DNA of 64,000 nt from contig JAHLKF010000002.1 in the NCBI GenBank assembly GCA_025558075.1, positions 1,178,001 through 1,242,000 of the forward strand, given 5' to 3'. The DNA is from Gaertneriomyces semiglobifer (Eukaryota > Chytridiomycota > Chytridiomycetes > Spizellomycetales > Spizellomycetaceae). Each line of letters starts with the position of its first letter. Within the stretch, counting starts at the first letter, position 1. The translations under genes were made by a program, and so were the position numbers. Shown here piece after piece: positions 31,016 through 42,123 of this stretch. Below the pieces are notes generated by a model. It did no database searches. It saw only the letters and a program-made list of their open reading frames with translations, and was not told the origin of the DNA.

Positions 31016-32559
31016 ATGAGTGAAACCACCTATATTATCGAAGTAAGATGGCTACGGTGGCTCCCGATGTCGTCGTTCACTGACTCTTCTTTTTTTCATT
31101 GTTTCAATTAACTAGTACGCTCCGTCCGGACGTGCTGGGTGCAAAGTAAGTTCCCATGAGAACGCGACTTCTACAGTTCCCTGTGTACTGACTAGCATCG
31201 TTGCTTGCTGTTAGGCCGGCAAAAAATGTTCTGCCAAGATTGCGGTTCGTTCACGACCCCTTCTCCACTCCTGCCATTAAAATCTTAATCCCGCTCTCAG
31301 AAAGGGGAGTTGCGCTTTGGTGTAGCTTTTGAAAACTCGTCCGGCGTGCCCATGACCACGTGGAAACACTGGTATGGCATATCACCTTGTTCTTGCGTTA
31401 TGAGAATCTTTTGATTAAGAAGCTACGTTCTCGGTAATTCTCCACCCTGTAGGCACTGTGTGACGGACCGCGTCCTCAGTAATGTCAAAAGCAAGGTCTC
31501 AACCGTTGATGAAATATCCGGCTTTGACACTTTACGTGACGAGGATCAAGATCAAGTTCGTGATGCATTTGAGTCTGGCAAGATGGTAAGCTGTGTCATT
31601 TGTGCCAATGCTGACGGCGCAACCTGTCACAGCCATGTGCTCACTCTTGAGAATAATAGCCCGCTGCGGACGGTGAAGATGAAGCTTCAGCAGTCGAAGA
31701 GGACTCGAAAGAAGCTAAAAAGGCTAAAAGGCCCGCAGCAAAACGCACCAAAAAGGGACAGGCAGACGCGGACGAAGAAACGAAGGCAGAGAAGCCTAAA
31801 GCCGTTCGCAAGCGTACCACAAAAAAGCAGAGCTCAGAGAGCCCTGATGTGGAAAGTAGCGCCGACGACAAAGCGGGCAGCTCTGATGAGAATTCCGGAA
31901 GCGTTAGTCCAGCGGAGGTGAAACGGTCCTCGTCACGCAAGGCAGCCAAAGTTAAGCCGCAGGAATCAGAGGAGGGCGCCGATGAGAAATCTCCCGCATC
32001 AAAGAAAAGAACCCGTGGTACGAAGAAGGCTGCCGATGATGGCCAGCACGAGGAGGAGGAGAAGGCAGCACCTCCCAAAACGAGAGGCCGTCCTGCGAAG
32101 AAAAATGCGGAAGAGGCCAAGGAGGGAGGCGACGAGGGGATTGCTGATGAAAAAGCGGCCGTGCCCAAAAGGAGAGGTCGTTCGGCTAATCAGGCTGGTG
32201 CCGAAGCCAAGGAAAGCGGTGATCAAGAGGATGTTGATGAACCAGTCGAGCCCCCGAAAAAGAGAGGCCGTCCTGCTAAACGAGTCACTGAAGAGAGCAA
32301 ACCGAGTAACGAGGAAGAGGCTCCTGCCAAGCAGGCCGAAGCCCCAAAGAAGCGGGGCCGTGCCCAAGAGGAACAACCGGCGGAGGAAAATGCAGAGGCA
32401 CCCAAAAAGCGAGGCCGTCCCGCCAAGAAGGCTGCCACGGAAGACAATGAGACTGACAAGGGCGACGCAAAAAAGAAAAAGCCTCAGGCTGGCCGGGCAG
32501 GTGCTGCTGATGATGCTGCCGCTCCTCGCAGAAGCGGGCGGAACAAGCACACCGAATGA
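31016..32559 (+). CDS. PARP-type zinc finger protein with AT-hook repeats
   Basis: Exons 31016-31042, 31116-31145, 31215-31244, 31301-31371, 31453-31585 and 31660-32559 give 396 residues. The first five exons build one PARP-type zinc finger (YAPSGRAGCK, AGKKCSAKIA, KGELRFGVAFE, TTWKHWHCVTD), which in PARP1 and DNA ligase III binds DNA breaks; the first Cys pair is spaced C-x5-C. The long last exon is Lys/Glu/Ala-rich and carries about five AT-hook-like cores in similar repeats: KTRGRPAKK, KRRGRSANQ, KKRGRPAKR, KKRGRAQEE and KKRGRPAKK. These bind the minor groove of AT-rich DNA. No PARP catalytic, BRCT or ligase domain follows. It is likely a chromatin or DNA-damage protein in the nucleus. Confidence 0.82.
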
Positions 32560-32707
32560 AAGGTTCCAACAGGTTTATCATGTACTCTGCGAAATACCCG
32601 TACAAATGAGTGAAGAGAAAGACTCAGTATAGTCAACGTATACCAAGAAAATTGTGTCGCTAATAGATGTGCTGGGTTCTCATTTTGCTGTGCTATCAAC
32701 ATCACAT

Positions 32708-33554
32708 TTACTGCATGGCGAGGTATAGAGTAAGGAGGGTACTTCCCGCCAGAACGGTGTAGCCGGTGTTGTACACTCCCTTCAAGGACAAAAACCGTGT
32801 AGTATCCCAAGTCTGTCATAAAAAGTTGGATGAGCGGGGAGGTAAGCGTCCAGAGATTCACCAAATCAACTTACCAGGTGCCGCAAACCATTCAAGCAGT
32901 GGTATACAGTGGGCGTGGCAATAATGACCTTCGCTGCAATAAGTGCGGCAACTGGGAAAGAATGGACATAGCTGATGACTTCGGCAGAGTTGAAAGGTAC
33001 GAGCGCATAGGCGATGGCACCGCCGTATACCACTGGATGAACAGGTCACAGATGAGTACGATACCCAACAAAGTAAGGCGGCTACCACGTTTCCCACTAC
33101 TTACAGGTACCTATAGCAGCACCAGTGAAACGGTGCAAGCCGGACATATACCATGTTAGCTGGGGTTGGTAGATCAGCAGATGAGGACTACCAGGACGGC
33201 CTAAGCGTTCCGATTTTGCGGTAGAGTCAATCTCAAGGGTAGGTTTGGCGGCGTCTGGGTCATTGAAGTTGTTGACGGCCCGCGCTGTGGGGGTGGTTGT
33301 GAACCTAAACGATGATTGATGTGTGAGCGGCCTGGCTGAAAGACGCGGATCTTTTTATTTGCATCTAACATACTTTGATCTCGGCAAAACAGCAGCGGTG
33401 GATGAGCGAATGAGGTTGGCGGACCGCATAACATCTGCAAGCATGGGAAGCGGTCAGTTTTCTCACTTTCGCGGGGTGCAAGATCCATCTATAACCTACT
33501 TGGGCAAGATGCGAGGCCCGCTCTGGCAGTGAGAAGGGTACGAGACGTGAGCAT
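32708..33554 (-). CDS. SDH3: Succinate dehydrogenase cytochrome b subunit (SDHC/Sdh3)
   Basis: SDHC anchors complex II in the inner mitochondrial membrane and helps bind heme and ubiquinone. Five exons, 33554-33500, 33434-33374, 33304-33105, 33032-32875 and 32812-32708, give 192 residues. The first 50 residues are an Arg/Ser/Thr-rich presequence ([31 protein letters not shown]). The family signature RPGSPHLLIYQPQLTWYMSGLHRFTGAAIG, cut here to its parts SPHLLIYQPQL and SGLHRFTG, is followed by three membrane helices, the heme-region TPTVYHCLNGLRHLTWD and an ending LAGSTLLTLYLAMQ. No single exon gives a visible long ORF. Confidence 0.93.
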
Positions 33555-33932
33555 GATTTGGATTCGCTTGCTGGCTTTACTGCTAATCGTAGCTACTGTG
33601 ACTGGCGATCCCCGTTTTGCCTGCGTACGTTCGTCGCCTCGGTCGGTTGCTCGTCGTTGAGTGGGGAATGTCGGGTGGGGTTAGGGGTAGGGTTACTATA
33701 TATGACTCACTCCTGTTTCCGATAACGCGGTTTCGCGCGTCGAGCGACGATAGCGATTTTGTTAAGTTCTTCGGCAGGACGGTGTGTGTGTATGAATTGA
33801 GGAGGTTTAGGATCTGGATGCTGCGGCGACGAGAGCTTAGTAGGAGGCAGAAGGCGAGAAAGGTGTTAGGAGAAAGGGTGTTAGATCAAGTAGAAAAAAC
33901 GAGATTGGGTTTAGATTGTTAGTAGATTGAAG
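33555..33932. promoter_or_regulatory. Divergent promoter of SDH3 and AADAT: telobox and Gcn4/AP-1 site
   Basis: It contains a telomere-like TTAGGGGTAGGGTTA at 33681-33695, then TATATA, then a perfect TGACTCA (Gcn4/AP-1 site) at 33703-33709, 224 bp upstream of the aminotransferase ATG. Gcn4 controls amino-acid biosynthesis in fungi, which fits the downstream lysine-pathway enzyme. Confidence 0.5.
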
Positions 33933-35472
33933 ATGTTGTGCAACCGTCGATGCGCTGTGGTTTCAGCGCGCCTCTGCTCGTCAAAGACTGCAGCAACAGC
34001 AACAGCAGCAGCCGTGAAAGCCAACACCTTTTCCAGAAACATGGCAAGCAGCAGCAGCAGCAGTTGCAGCACAGGCACGAACCGTGTCACCGACTATGAA
34101 GGGTTCTTTACCGCACGCAGTCTAGCGAGACAGCCGTCAGCCATTAGGGCCCTTGTGCCTCTGATGTCGCTTCCCGGCATGATCTCTTTGGGCGGCGGCA
34201 ACCCGAATCCTTCCACTTTTCCGTTTAAAGATTTGACCTTCTCGCTCAAGGAGGAAGCTGGTGGGGGTGAAATTCACGTCGACGCCGTTAACTTACAGAA
34301 GGCGTTGCAATATAGCCCTACCAATGGCATGCCTGAGCTTGTCAAGTGGCTCAAGGAACTACAAGTCGCAGTACATCAGCCTCCTTACGCCGACTTTGAC
34401 GTCTGCTTGGGGAATGGTTCCCAAGACGTTCTCACGCGTGCGTTTGATATGCTACTTGCGGAGGGTGACAGCTTGCTGATCGAGTCGCCCGCCTATGTGG
34501 GTTCTCTCGCCTTCCTTCGGCCACTGGGCTGCAAGTTTGTTGAGGTCCCAACAGACGCCGAAGGCTTGAATCCTGATGAGCTGGATCGTGTGTTGAGCAA
34601 TTGGGCCGATCCGAAAACGAAGCCAAAAGTACTGTACTCAGTGCCGGTTGGAGGTAACCCAACAGGCACAAGCACTACCTCCGACCGAAAGCGGCGCATC
34701 TATGAGATTGCAAGCAAACACAATATCATTATTCTGGAGGATGATCCGTACTACTACCTTCAATTCAACGAACCCAAAGGTCCAACTTACTTCTCGATGG
34801 ACGTAGATCAACGTGTGCTTCGATTTGATTCCCTCTCCAAGATCTTTTCTGCTGGGATGCGGCTCGGGTGGGTCACTGGCCCTAAGCCTTTGGTGGACCG
34901 GATTGTTCTCCACGGACAGGCCACCATCTTGCATCCCTCCGGGATTAGCCAGCTACTGGCGTATCAGCTCCTCAACAAATGGCGCCAGGAGGGGTTCCTT
35001 CAGCACACCACAGCTGTTGCCGCTTTCTATAAACAAAAGCGGGACACGTTCTTAGCGAGTGCTGACAAGTGGCTGACGGGCTTAGCCGAATGGACCGTTC
35101 CTGACGCTGGTATGTCAATGAACACCTGATATTGGAATCAACTCTTACTGATATGCGTTGTCACCACAGGCATGTTTGTGTGGATAAAGCTTTTGGGTAT
35201 TGATGACTCGTCTGATTTAATTAAGCGGAAGGCCATGGAAAAGAAAGTCTTGCTCGTACCCGGCTTCGTACGTATTTTTATATACACGATGACTACGCTA
35301 ACCCAGACCGAGCAAAGCAGCTTACACAATTCTATTTGTCCAGGAATTCTTTCCCAACGCTACAAAAACGCCGTATGTAAGGGCATCATTCTCTATTGCT
35401 GAGCCCAAAGACATGGACGAAGCGCTACGACGACTGTCAGAACTCCTCAAAGAGGCCGGAGCTGAATCATGA
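33933..35472 (+). CDS. AADAT: 2-aminoadipate/aromatic aminotransferase (AADAT-like, class I PLP enzyme)
   Basis: This enzyme interconverts 2-oxoadipate and 2-aminoadipate in lysine metabolism; relatives also use kynurenine or aromatic amino acids. Exons 33933-35109, 35170-35267 and 35344-35472 give 467 residues. An Ala/Ser-rich N-terminus (about 45 residues with a poly-Ser run) suggests mitochondrial import. The fold-I motifs are SLGGGNPNPSTFPF, LQYSPTNGMPEL, LGNGSQDVL, ESPAYVGSLAFLRPLGC, VGGNPTGTSTT (Asn binding PLP), EDDPYYYLQFNEP, FDSLSKIFSAGMRLG with the PLP Lys in SLSK, and DKWLTGLAEWTVP, nearly identical to the animal enzyme. The first ATG of the frame is at 33933. Its stop lies 2 nt from that of the convergent lipid phosphatase gene. 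Confidence 0.92.
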
Positions 35473-35474
35473 GG

Positions 35475-36448
35475 TCACGCAGGACTACTCGATCCATTCG
35501 AGCTTGTCAAGCCATCAACCCCCTTTCCGCGAGCGCGGCTATCTGACCCAAAGTACGCGTTGTAGAAGAAAATCGCGAACAAAATGCCAAGCGCTGACCC
35601 AGCGAGCACGTCGGTGGGGTGATGGATGTACTGTTGGGTTCTACATATCAAACAACGTTAATATATTGCATTTTGAACCATCAAAGTGCCAATTCACTCT
35701 TTGCTCACCGAGATATTGCAACATACGCGGCAGGCAGCAATGGCAGAAGTGAAAGGGTAAGCTTGGTTCCGTGCCCGTAACGACTCAGTACATCAACAGC
35801 CTCGTCGTCGTCGCTGTCGTCATGGTTTTCCGTCGTGCGGTAGAGTCCAAACCATCCCGCCATCCAAATCGACAAAAAGGCCATCCCAGCAAAGCTTGTA
35901 GAGGAGTGACCAGATGGGAAGGATCGCCTGCCCTCCAGCACCAGGCCTGCATTTCCCGTGCACGCTTGAATAGTATCATCCCAAGCACATCGATCTAGAA
36001 AGTCTGGTCGCAAGCGGCCTGCCCACTGCTTCAAGCAATCGACCACCAATTTGGTTGCAAGCAATGTAAATATCAGGGCCAGCATGAAATGATGCAAGTC
36101 GCTGAGGAACCGTCGTGAGAGCGGCACGCTTTGTAGAGCCGATGCACCACGTAATGATTGTACTTCATTCAACCTCGCCCACCAGGGTCTGCCTCGTCGG
36201 AGAACCTGCCCCAGATACAGCAGCACAAACACAGCCGGCGGCACAAGAAGCACCATCAAAATCACCACTCGGTTCGGCACAAAGTCGGGTAAGTGCGGGT
36301 GCGAAAGACTTGGGTCGTGCGGATCAAACGGGCGTTCGAAAGGTTTTGTCTTGGATACGAACACCGCGGCCACAAACACTGCTATACATGTTCCCCAGTC
36401 GACGAGATGGCCCCGGAAGGCTGAGGAGTTGAGAAAATGCAGGGCCAT
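35475..36448 (-). CDS. DPP1: PAP2-family lipid phosphatase (Dpp1/Lpp1-like)
   Basis: Membrane lipid phosphatases of this type dephosphorylate phosphatidate, lysophosphatidate and diacylglycerol pyrophosphate. Exons 36448-35709 and 35640-35475 give 301 residues. The tripartite phosphatase signature is present: KQWAGRLRPDF (KxxxxxxRP), RRSFPSGHSSTSFAG (PSGH) and, completed across the splice, AISRTQQYIHHPTDVLAG (SRxxxxxHxxxD). Six membrane helices are visible, starting WGTCIAVFVAAVFV and VVILMVLLVPPAVFVLLYL. The loop before the last signature is acidic (DDSDDDEAVD). The final helix ends in a short polar tail. Confidence 0.92.
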
Positions 36449-37037
36449 TGTGGTCCTAATACCAATGATCCGTTTGGCCGAGATGGAGTGCTACCCCTCG
36501 TCGACCATATTATACTCTGCTGTACATGTAATCTACAAGGAAGTAACTTTTGCGCACGCGTCACGGAACCGTGACGTACAAAACGCGTCGGTTGGCGACG
36601 ACGGCGTTGCGAAAGCAAAAGCGAATGCGGCGTTGGAAGAAAAAGTGGAAGTTTGAGGGATTCTTGTTTGGTCAGAGAAGCTATCGGAGAAGTAACAGCA
36701 GGGCCGTTTGGGACTGTCCAGGCGCTTGCTTGATAGGAGTGGACAACATGACCGACTAGAGCACCATTTGCAGCATACTGGACCAAGGTCGAGTCGCGCA
36801 AGTAACAGAACACAGGAGCCGACGAGAGCATGGTTGCTGCTAACGTCTTAACACGGTTTGGGCCGCCATCTCGAATATGCAAGCCATGTCCGCGGAGTTC
36901 GTCCTGCTTATGGAACGCTTACCAAATCACGACCCACGTGACTCGATTTACCGACACGCCAAACGTCGAAACTCGACGACGACCGGCGAAAAGCCGCAGC
37001 TGAAAGTTGCAACGCCCACCACTTTTTGTCCAGGCAA
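36449..37037. other. Divergent promoter region of DPP1-like and CK2-beta genes
   Basis: Besides the palindrome at 36556-36588 it holds a CACGTG box at 36936-36941. A 166-codon minus ORF across the region (36882-36382) overlaps the Dpp1 gene in another frame and is not supported. Confidence 0.45.
36556..36588. promoter_or_regulatory. Perfect 8-bp inverted repeat flanked by two ACGCGT boxes
   Basis: CGTCACGG-AA-CCGTGACG (36559-36576) is a perfect inverted repeat. ACGCGT sits at 36556-36561, overlapping its left arm, and again at 36583-36588. ACGCGT is the MluI cell-cycle box bound by MBF in fungi, and TGACGT is a CRE-like core. About 110-140 bp upstream of the DPP1-like start. Confidence 0.5.
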
Positions 37038-37791
37038 ATGGCCGAGGTAAGTGTGATCCGCCGACGATGGTTGAATTGCAAGATGAATTCGTTAACTAAT
37101 GCGTTATTCTTGGTGACTGTAGCAAATGTCAGTGGCGGGGTCAGAAGAAACGGAAGAAGGCAGCTACTGGGTGGAAGAGTTCCTATCAGAAGACGGCAAC
37201 GAATTTTTTTGCGAAGTCGATGAGGATTTCATTCTAGATCGTTTCAACCTTACTGGACTTAACAGTGAAGTCACCCACTTTGCCCTTGCTTTCGATGTCA
37301 TTACCGATGGGTTGGAGGAAGATTTAACGCCAAGTATTCGGAATGAAGTTATTCGTTCTGCACGGCACCTCTATGGCCTCATACATGCGCGATACATCAT
37401 AACTGCACGAGGTTTTGGAAAGATGGAGGAGATGTATCGAGGTGCAGAGTTTGGAAGGTGCCCCCGGTTCTTGTGCGAAGGGCAGGCCGTACTCCCTGTC
37501 GGCCTCTCGGACAGGCCAGGGTTGAAATGCGTGCACATATACTGCCCGCGCTGCGAAGATGTTTACCTTCCTCGGAGTAAGAGGCACCAAAGTGTGGATG
37601 GAGCGTATTTCGGAACCAGCTTCCCGCACCTGTTTTTCCAAGTCTACCAGAATTTGCAGCCTTCGAAACCCGTCCAACGATACATACCCAAAGTGTTCGG
37701 TTTTAAAGTTCATTGTTACGCCAAGGAACAGCGAAGACAGGACGAGCTTCGCAACGAAATGATGCAGAGACTACGGTCTGGATCAGCCTAG
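37038..37791 (+). CDS. CKB1: Casein kinase II regulatory subunit beta
   Basis: The beta subunit dimerises through a zinc finger and docks the catalytic alpha subunits of CK2. Exon 1 (37038-37046) holds only three codons (MAE); exon 2 is 37123-37791, in total 225 residues. Features in order: the acidic N-terminus and WVEEFLSEDGNEFFCEVDEDFILDRFNLTGL split as EEFLSEDGNEFFCEV and DEDFILDRFNL, the LYGLIHARYIITARG helix, and a four-Cys zinc site GRCPRFLC ... GLKCVHIYCPRC. The HLFFQVYQNLQPSKPVQRYIPKVFGFKVH segment contacts the alpha subunit. Paralog identity (CKB1 or CKB2) cannot be decided. Confidence 0.95.
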
Positions 37792-37900
37792 AATCAGCAT
37801 ATTACCTATCATTTGCCGTCGATGTCAGATTAAATACATATCTATTATGATTCAGCCCAATTCGTTCGCCCGCTATACCAGACAGTTCAGTTTTGTCAAT

Positions 37901-38995
37901 TTACGATGGATCTCCATGACGCGGCGGGGCGGCGTCCTTTTGCTGTGACGCTAGCAGTTCTTTCCACTTGGGTTCGCCCATAAGTCGTTGGGTTTGTTTC
38001 TGCAAATTTAGCGTTTGCTGAAACACATAGTCAGTGATGAAGATCCGTGCTTCTCGTTCATCCATACGTTTGGCGGCCTCGAGTACACCGTTAGCAGAAA
38101 GATCAACTGGTTCGCCTATGGATACGACAACGTCCTTCCGGCATCGCGGAAAGTAAATCTTTGTTTTCTCCGGCATCACAGTTTCCATGCCCTGAATGGT
38201 ACGAAGTATTAGGTTTTACAGTCTAGCGCTTCCCAACGTCAACGTGGCTACGTACCTGATGCCATATTGGAATGATGATAGGATTTGAGGCTAGTATAAG
38301 TCGTGCTATGCCCCATCGGAAAGGCAGCATCACCGGATCCTGGTTTACCTTGCCCTCAGAGAAGATATGTACCTGAACAAGTCAAAAGAGTCAGCAGTGC
38401 TCATCCCATCACGGATCACTCTGGACGTACCCATTCGTTCTTCTTGAGTTTCTGAATGGCGAGGTCCATAGCTGGTTGATATATGCCATCACCACGAACT
38501 ATTGGAATCACTCTACCGGATGCAAAAAACCACGATGTAGCACTGTTGGAGGACTACGCAAGTCAGCGGTTGTGATTATCAAATCGAGTGATTGGAAGCT
38601 GAGGGGCACGCACGCAGTCGAAAAGCATATTTCCTTGGCACCTAGCGCCCATCGCATTCGTTTCCGGTGCAAAAGAATTCTCCAAGGAAGGATTCCTGCG
38701 GTAATTTTGTCAGTTCGATTTGAAGAGAGTTTGCGGTGATGAGCGCCGCAAGTCTGAATTACGCACCCCAAAGACCCGGATCATCAAGAACAGATGAATG
38801 ATTGGCCACCGTAATCACAGGCCGACTCGTGTTTGTCAGTACGGTCTCTACAAGCTTGTGTTTGTTGAAGACATGCGCTCGGCAATAATGATTAAGGAAC
38901 AACTTTGCAAGACCACCGACAGCTCCCAGAATCCATCTCTTTGGCGACGCAAGCTGCAAGCTCTTTCCATTGCTTGTACTTGCCATGCCAGTCAT
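37901..38995 (-). CDS. TAZ1: Tafazzin, cardiolipin-remodelling transacylase
   Basis: Tafazzin exchanges acyl chains between phospholipids and monolysocardiolipin on mitochondrial membranes. Exons 38995-38767, 38695-38614, 38542-38431, 38372-38256 and 38191-37901 give 276 residues. The acyltransferase motif HX4D appears as [15 protein letters not shown]; further family stretches are [49 protein letters not shown] (usually FPEGK), [11 protein letters not shown] and [13 protein letters not shown]. The C-terminus is helical and basic. Two in-frame ATGs (38995, 38986) are close together. Confidence 0.93.
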
Positions 38996-39768
38996 TTGAC
39001 GACGCTCAAGCCCATGCCCGGCGATTTAATGGACAGCACTTTTTTAAGGATCTTGGCCGACGCGTTGCTTTTTAAAAAGTGCCGTTATCAACAACAAGAA
39101 ACTCCGCGGAGCTTTCGACAACGCGAACGCAGCGACGATCGTTGGATGGAAGTGTAATAAGCGTACATTAATCGAGTTATCATCAGTTGAAATTGAACGA
39201 CATGATCGAGAAGAGCGAAGGGGGGTCATGACGCATTTTGCCTGTAATGAGACCTAACTGGGCTCATTCGTGCTTGCAGACCAGGGATGGAGTGAGATGA
39301 TATGTATGTGCTTGCTATTCCCAATACATCCAACGCATCGCTCGACCATCCATCCATCCCCTCGGCCTTGGCCTCTTCGTCTGGTGCAAACCCACCGTCG
39401 CTCTCTGATCTCAATCATCGTCGCTGCCGCGTCGCAGCCGCGCTTCCCCGTTGACATGACTACATTCCCACACTAACCCTAACCCTAGTTGCGAAGGGGC
39501 GAATTGTGGGGCGATTCCTTCGCAGCCCAACACAATCGACGTTGCTTTTGGCCGAACGGACGACGGACGTGCGACAGCGTACATCTCTGCAAGAGTGCAT
39601 CGGATCAAGCAAGGGGGCGCGGACAGGATCACACGTTTTGATAGATTGAGGTCTGGGCAAAGGTGAAAGTCCTGGTGGAACGGATCCAAAGGGAATTAGA
39701 TTCGAGTATCTCCGCCGCTGCGTTACCCCACACACGCCCCTTAACATATCTTGGAAAACTATCACAAA
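38996..39768. other. Divergent intergenic region with telomere-like repeat
   Basis: Between tafazzin (-) and the complex I subunit (+). It contains CTAACCCTAACCCTAG at 39473-39488, two and a half TTAGGG-type units, about 281 bp upstream of the complex I start codon, and a CCAT-rich pyrimidine stretch near 39345-39362. No gene seen. Confidence 0.5.
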
Positions 39769-42123
39769 ATGTTTCGCTTTGCTTCTAGACCAGTGCGCGG
39801 CTGTGTCGGGTTCCAAGGTATGAATCTTGGAGGATGGTCTTTTTTTGGGGTCGATCCTGCTCATCTCTGCCATTCGTGTAGGTGCCCGATCGTTCAGCCG
39901 AACATCTACTGCGCGCGCCCAAGTGCAAGTCACAGTAAATGGAAAGGCTATAAAAGTAGAAGAAGGAGTTGCTGTGATCCAGGCTTGCGAGCAGGCTGGT
40001 GTGGATATTCCTCGCTTCTGCTACCATGAGCGTCTTTCCGTGGCAGGCAACTGTCGTATGTGTCTGGTGGAGGTTGAGCGCTCTCCAAAACCGGTCGCGT
40101 CATGTGCTATGCCCGTCATGCCCAACATGGTAATCAAGACCGACACGCCGCTGGTCAAAAAAGCACGAGAAGGAGTCATGGAGTTCCTTTTAGCAAACCA
40201 TCCTCTGGACTGTCCCATTTGTGATCAGGGTGGAGAGTGTGATCTGCAAGATCAGTCGGTACGGTACGGCTCGGACCGCAGCCGTTTCGGGGAATTCCAG
40301 GTTGGTAAGCGTGCAGTCGAGGACAAAAACCTCGGCCCTCTCGTGAAAACGGAAATGACAAGGTGCATCCATTGCACTCGTTGCGTGCGGTTTTCCAACG
40401 AAGTCGCCGGTGCCACCGATATGGGGACTTCTGGCCGTGGAGGTGATATGCAGATTGGCACTTACATTGAGAAAACAATCAACTCGGAAATGTCCGGAAA
40501 TATCATTGACCTTTGCCCCGTGGGTGCACTCACATCAAAGCCATATGAATTCAAATCTCGTCCCTGGGAACTCCGCAAAACCGAATCGATTGATGTTACG
40601 GACGCCGTAGGCAGCAACATTCGTGTAGATTCGCGCGGATTGGAAGTTATGCGCGTACTGCCACGTATGAATGATGACATCAACGAAGAATGGATTTCTG
40701 ACAAAACTCGTTTTGCATATGATGGGTTGAAACGGCAGAGGCTTACCACTCCCATGATCCGCAAGGGAGACGGGTTCGTTCAGGCAACATGGCCCGAGGC
40801 ACTTGCCAAAATTTCAGAGGCAATGAAGGGCGTCAAGCCTGAAGAGATGGTGGCCGTTGCTGGTCAATTGGCAGATGCTGAATCCCTCGTAGCATTGAAG
40901 GATCTTTTCAACCGTCAGGGCTCAGAGAATTTGCGCTTGGATGCGCAGAACACCGGTGCTTTTACCGCAGGGATTGCGGACATCAGAAGCAACTATGTGT
41001 TGAATGCTGGAATTAACGGGATTGAAGAAGCTGACGCTCTCCTTCTCGTTGGCACGAACCCTCGTCACGAAGCACCCATTGTGAACACGCGCATCCGTAA
41101 AGCGTATCTCACCAACAACCTTGAGGTTGGCCTCATCGGTGAAGCACCAAAGCTGAACTATGAGTTCGATCACATTGGTACCGATCCCGCAGCTCTGAAT
41201 GCCATTGTTAGCGGCACACATCCGTTCGCGAAAACTTTGAAGTCTGCCAAGCGGCCTATCATTATGGTAGGAAGTGCAGTGCTGGAGCGCCCTGACGGCG
41301 CAGCTATCCTGGCGTCCGTGTCCAAGCTTGTTGATCAGCTGAAGAAATCTGCAGAATCTGGTCATCAAATCTACAACCTTCTGCAACGGGTAGGCAAACA
41401 TTTTCAAAAGCGAAATCTTTTTGTATCCTAACTGAATGTACTTTCTTTGCTTTAGGCTGCTAGTTGGACTGCCGCGCTTGACATTGGTTTCACACCAGCG
41501 GCTCAGACGTCGGCTAAACCGAGATTTGTCTACTTGCTGAATGCGGATGATGTGCAGCCTGCTGAAATCCCGAGGGATTCTTTTGTGGTTTACCAGGGAC
41601 ACCACGGTGACAACGGCGCATACTACGCCGATGTTATTCTTCCTGGAGCAGCGTACACTGAAAAGGCTGCAACATATGTGAACACAGAGGGACGCACACA
41701 GACGACACGTGCGGCAGTTGCCCCGGTTCAAGGTGCTCGTGAAGACTGGAAGGTCATCAGAGCCCTTTCCGAAGTATCTGGCACAACATTACCGTATGAC
41801 GACATCCATGAACTCCGCGCACGCATGCATCAAATCTCTCCCAGCTTGGTGTCATATGATCACATTGAGAAGACAGCATTTTTGGACCTAGGACTATCTC
41901 AATTGGCGAAAGCACAATCAGGATCAGGAGGAGCAGCTTTCGAGTTACCTATCAAAGACTTTTACATGACCGATCCAATTTCTCGCGCGTCAGTAACTAT
42001 GGCGAAATGTTCACGGGTAAGTCATGCAATCGTCGTCGTTGATGATCTATTTCCTAACTGTCATCTTAGGTATTCACATACGGAAGTACGGAGGAGGTTA
42101 AGCTAGAGCAGGAGGCGGCATGA
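39769..42123 (+). CDS. NDUFS1: NADH:ubiquinone oxidoreductase 75-kDa Fe-S subunit
   Basis: This is the largest subunit of the complex I peripheral arm, carrying three iron-sulfur clusters. Exons 39769-39817, 39882-41389, 41456-42016 and 42070-42123 give 723 residues, the family length. A presequence ([16 protein letters not shown]) precedes a 2Fe-2S ferredoxin domain ([31 protein letters not shown]), the His/Cys cluster ([17 protein letters not shown]) and the 4Fe-4S site ([16 protein letters not shown]). The rest is the molybdopterin-oxidoreductase-like domain ([42 protein letters not shown] split by intron 3). Presence of complex I separates this organism from fermentative yeasts. Confidence 0.96.

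Noticed and set aside
31641..32168. 175-codon Ser/Ala-rich minus ORF, with another at 32550-31999
   Set aside because: These are mirror images of the Lys/Glu/Ala-rich AT-hook exon, whose biased codons leave the opposite strand open.
33681..33695. Chromosome end or internal telomere scar
   Set aside because: There are only two to three degenerate units, flanked by ordinary genes on both sides; a promoter element is more likely.
36382..36882. 166-codon minus ORF across the DPP1/CK2-beta promoter
   Set aside because: It overlaps the conserved lipid phosphatase start in another frame and includes the inverted repeat region.
40922..41731. 269-codon ORF on the minus strand
   Set aside because: It is fully antisense to conserved complex I exons, has an ordinary shadow composition and matches no family.
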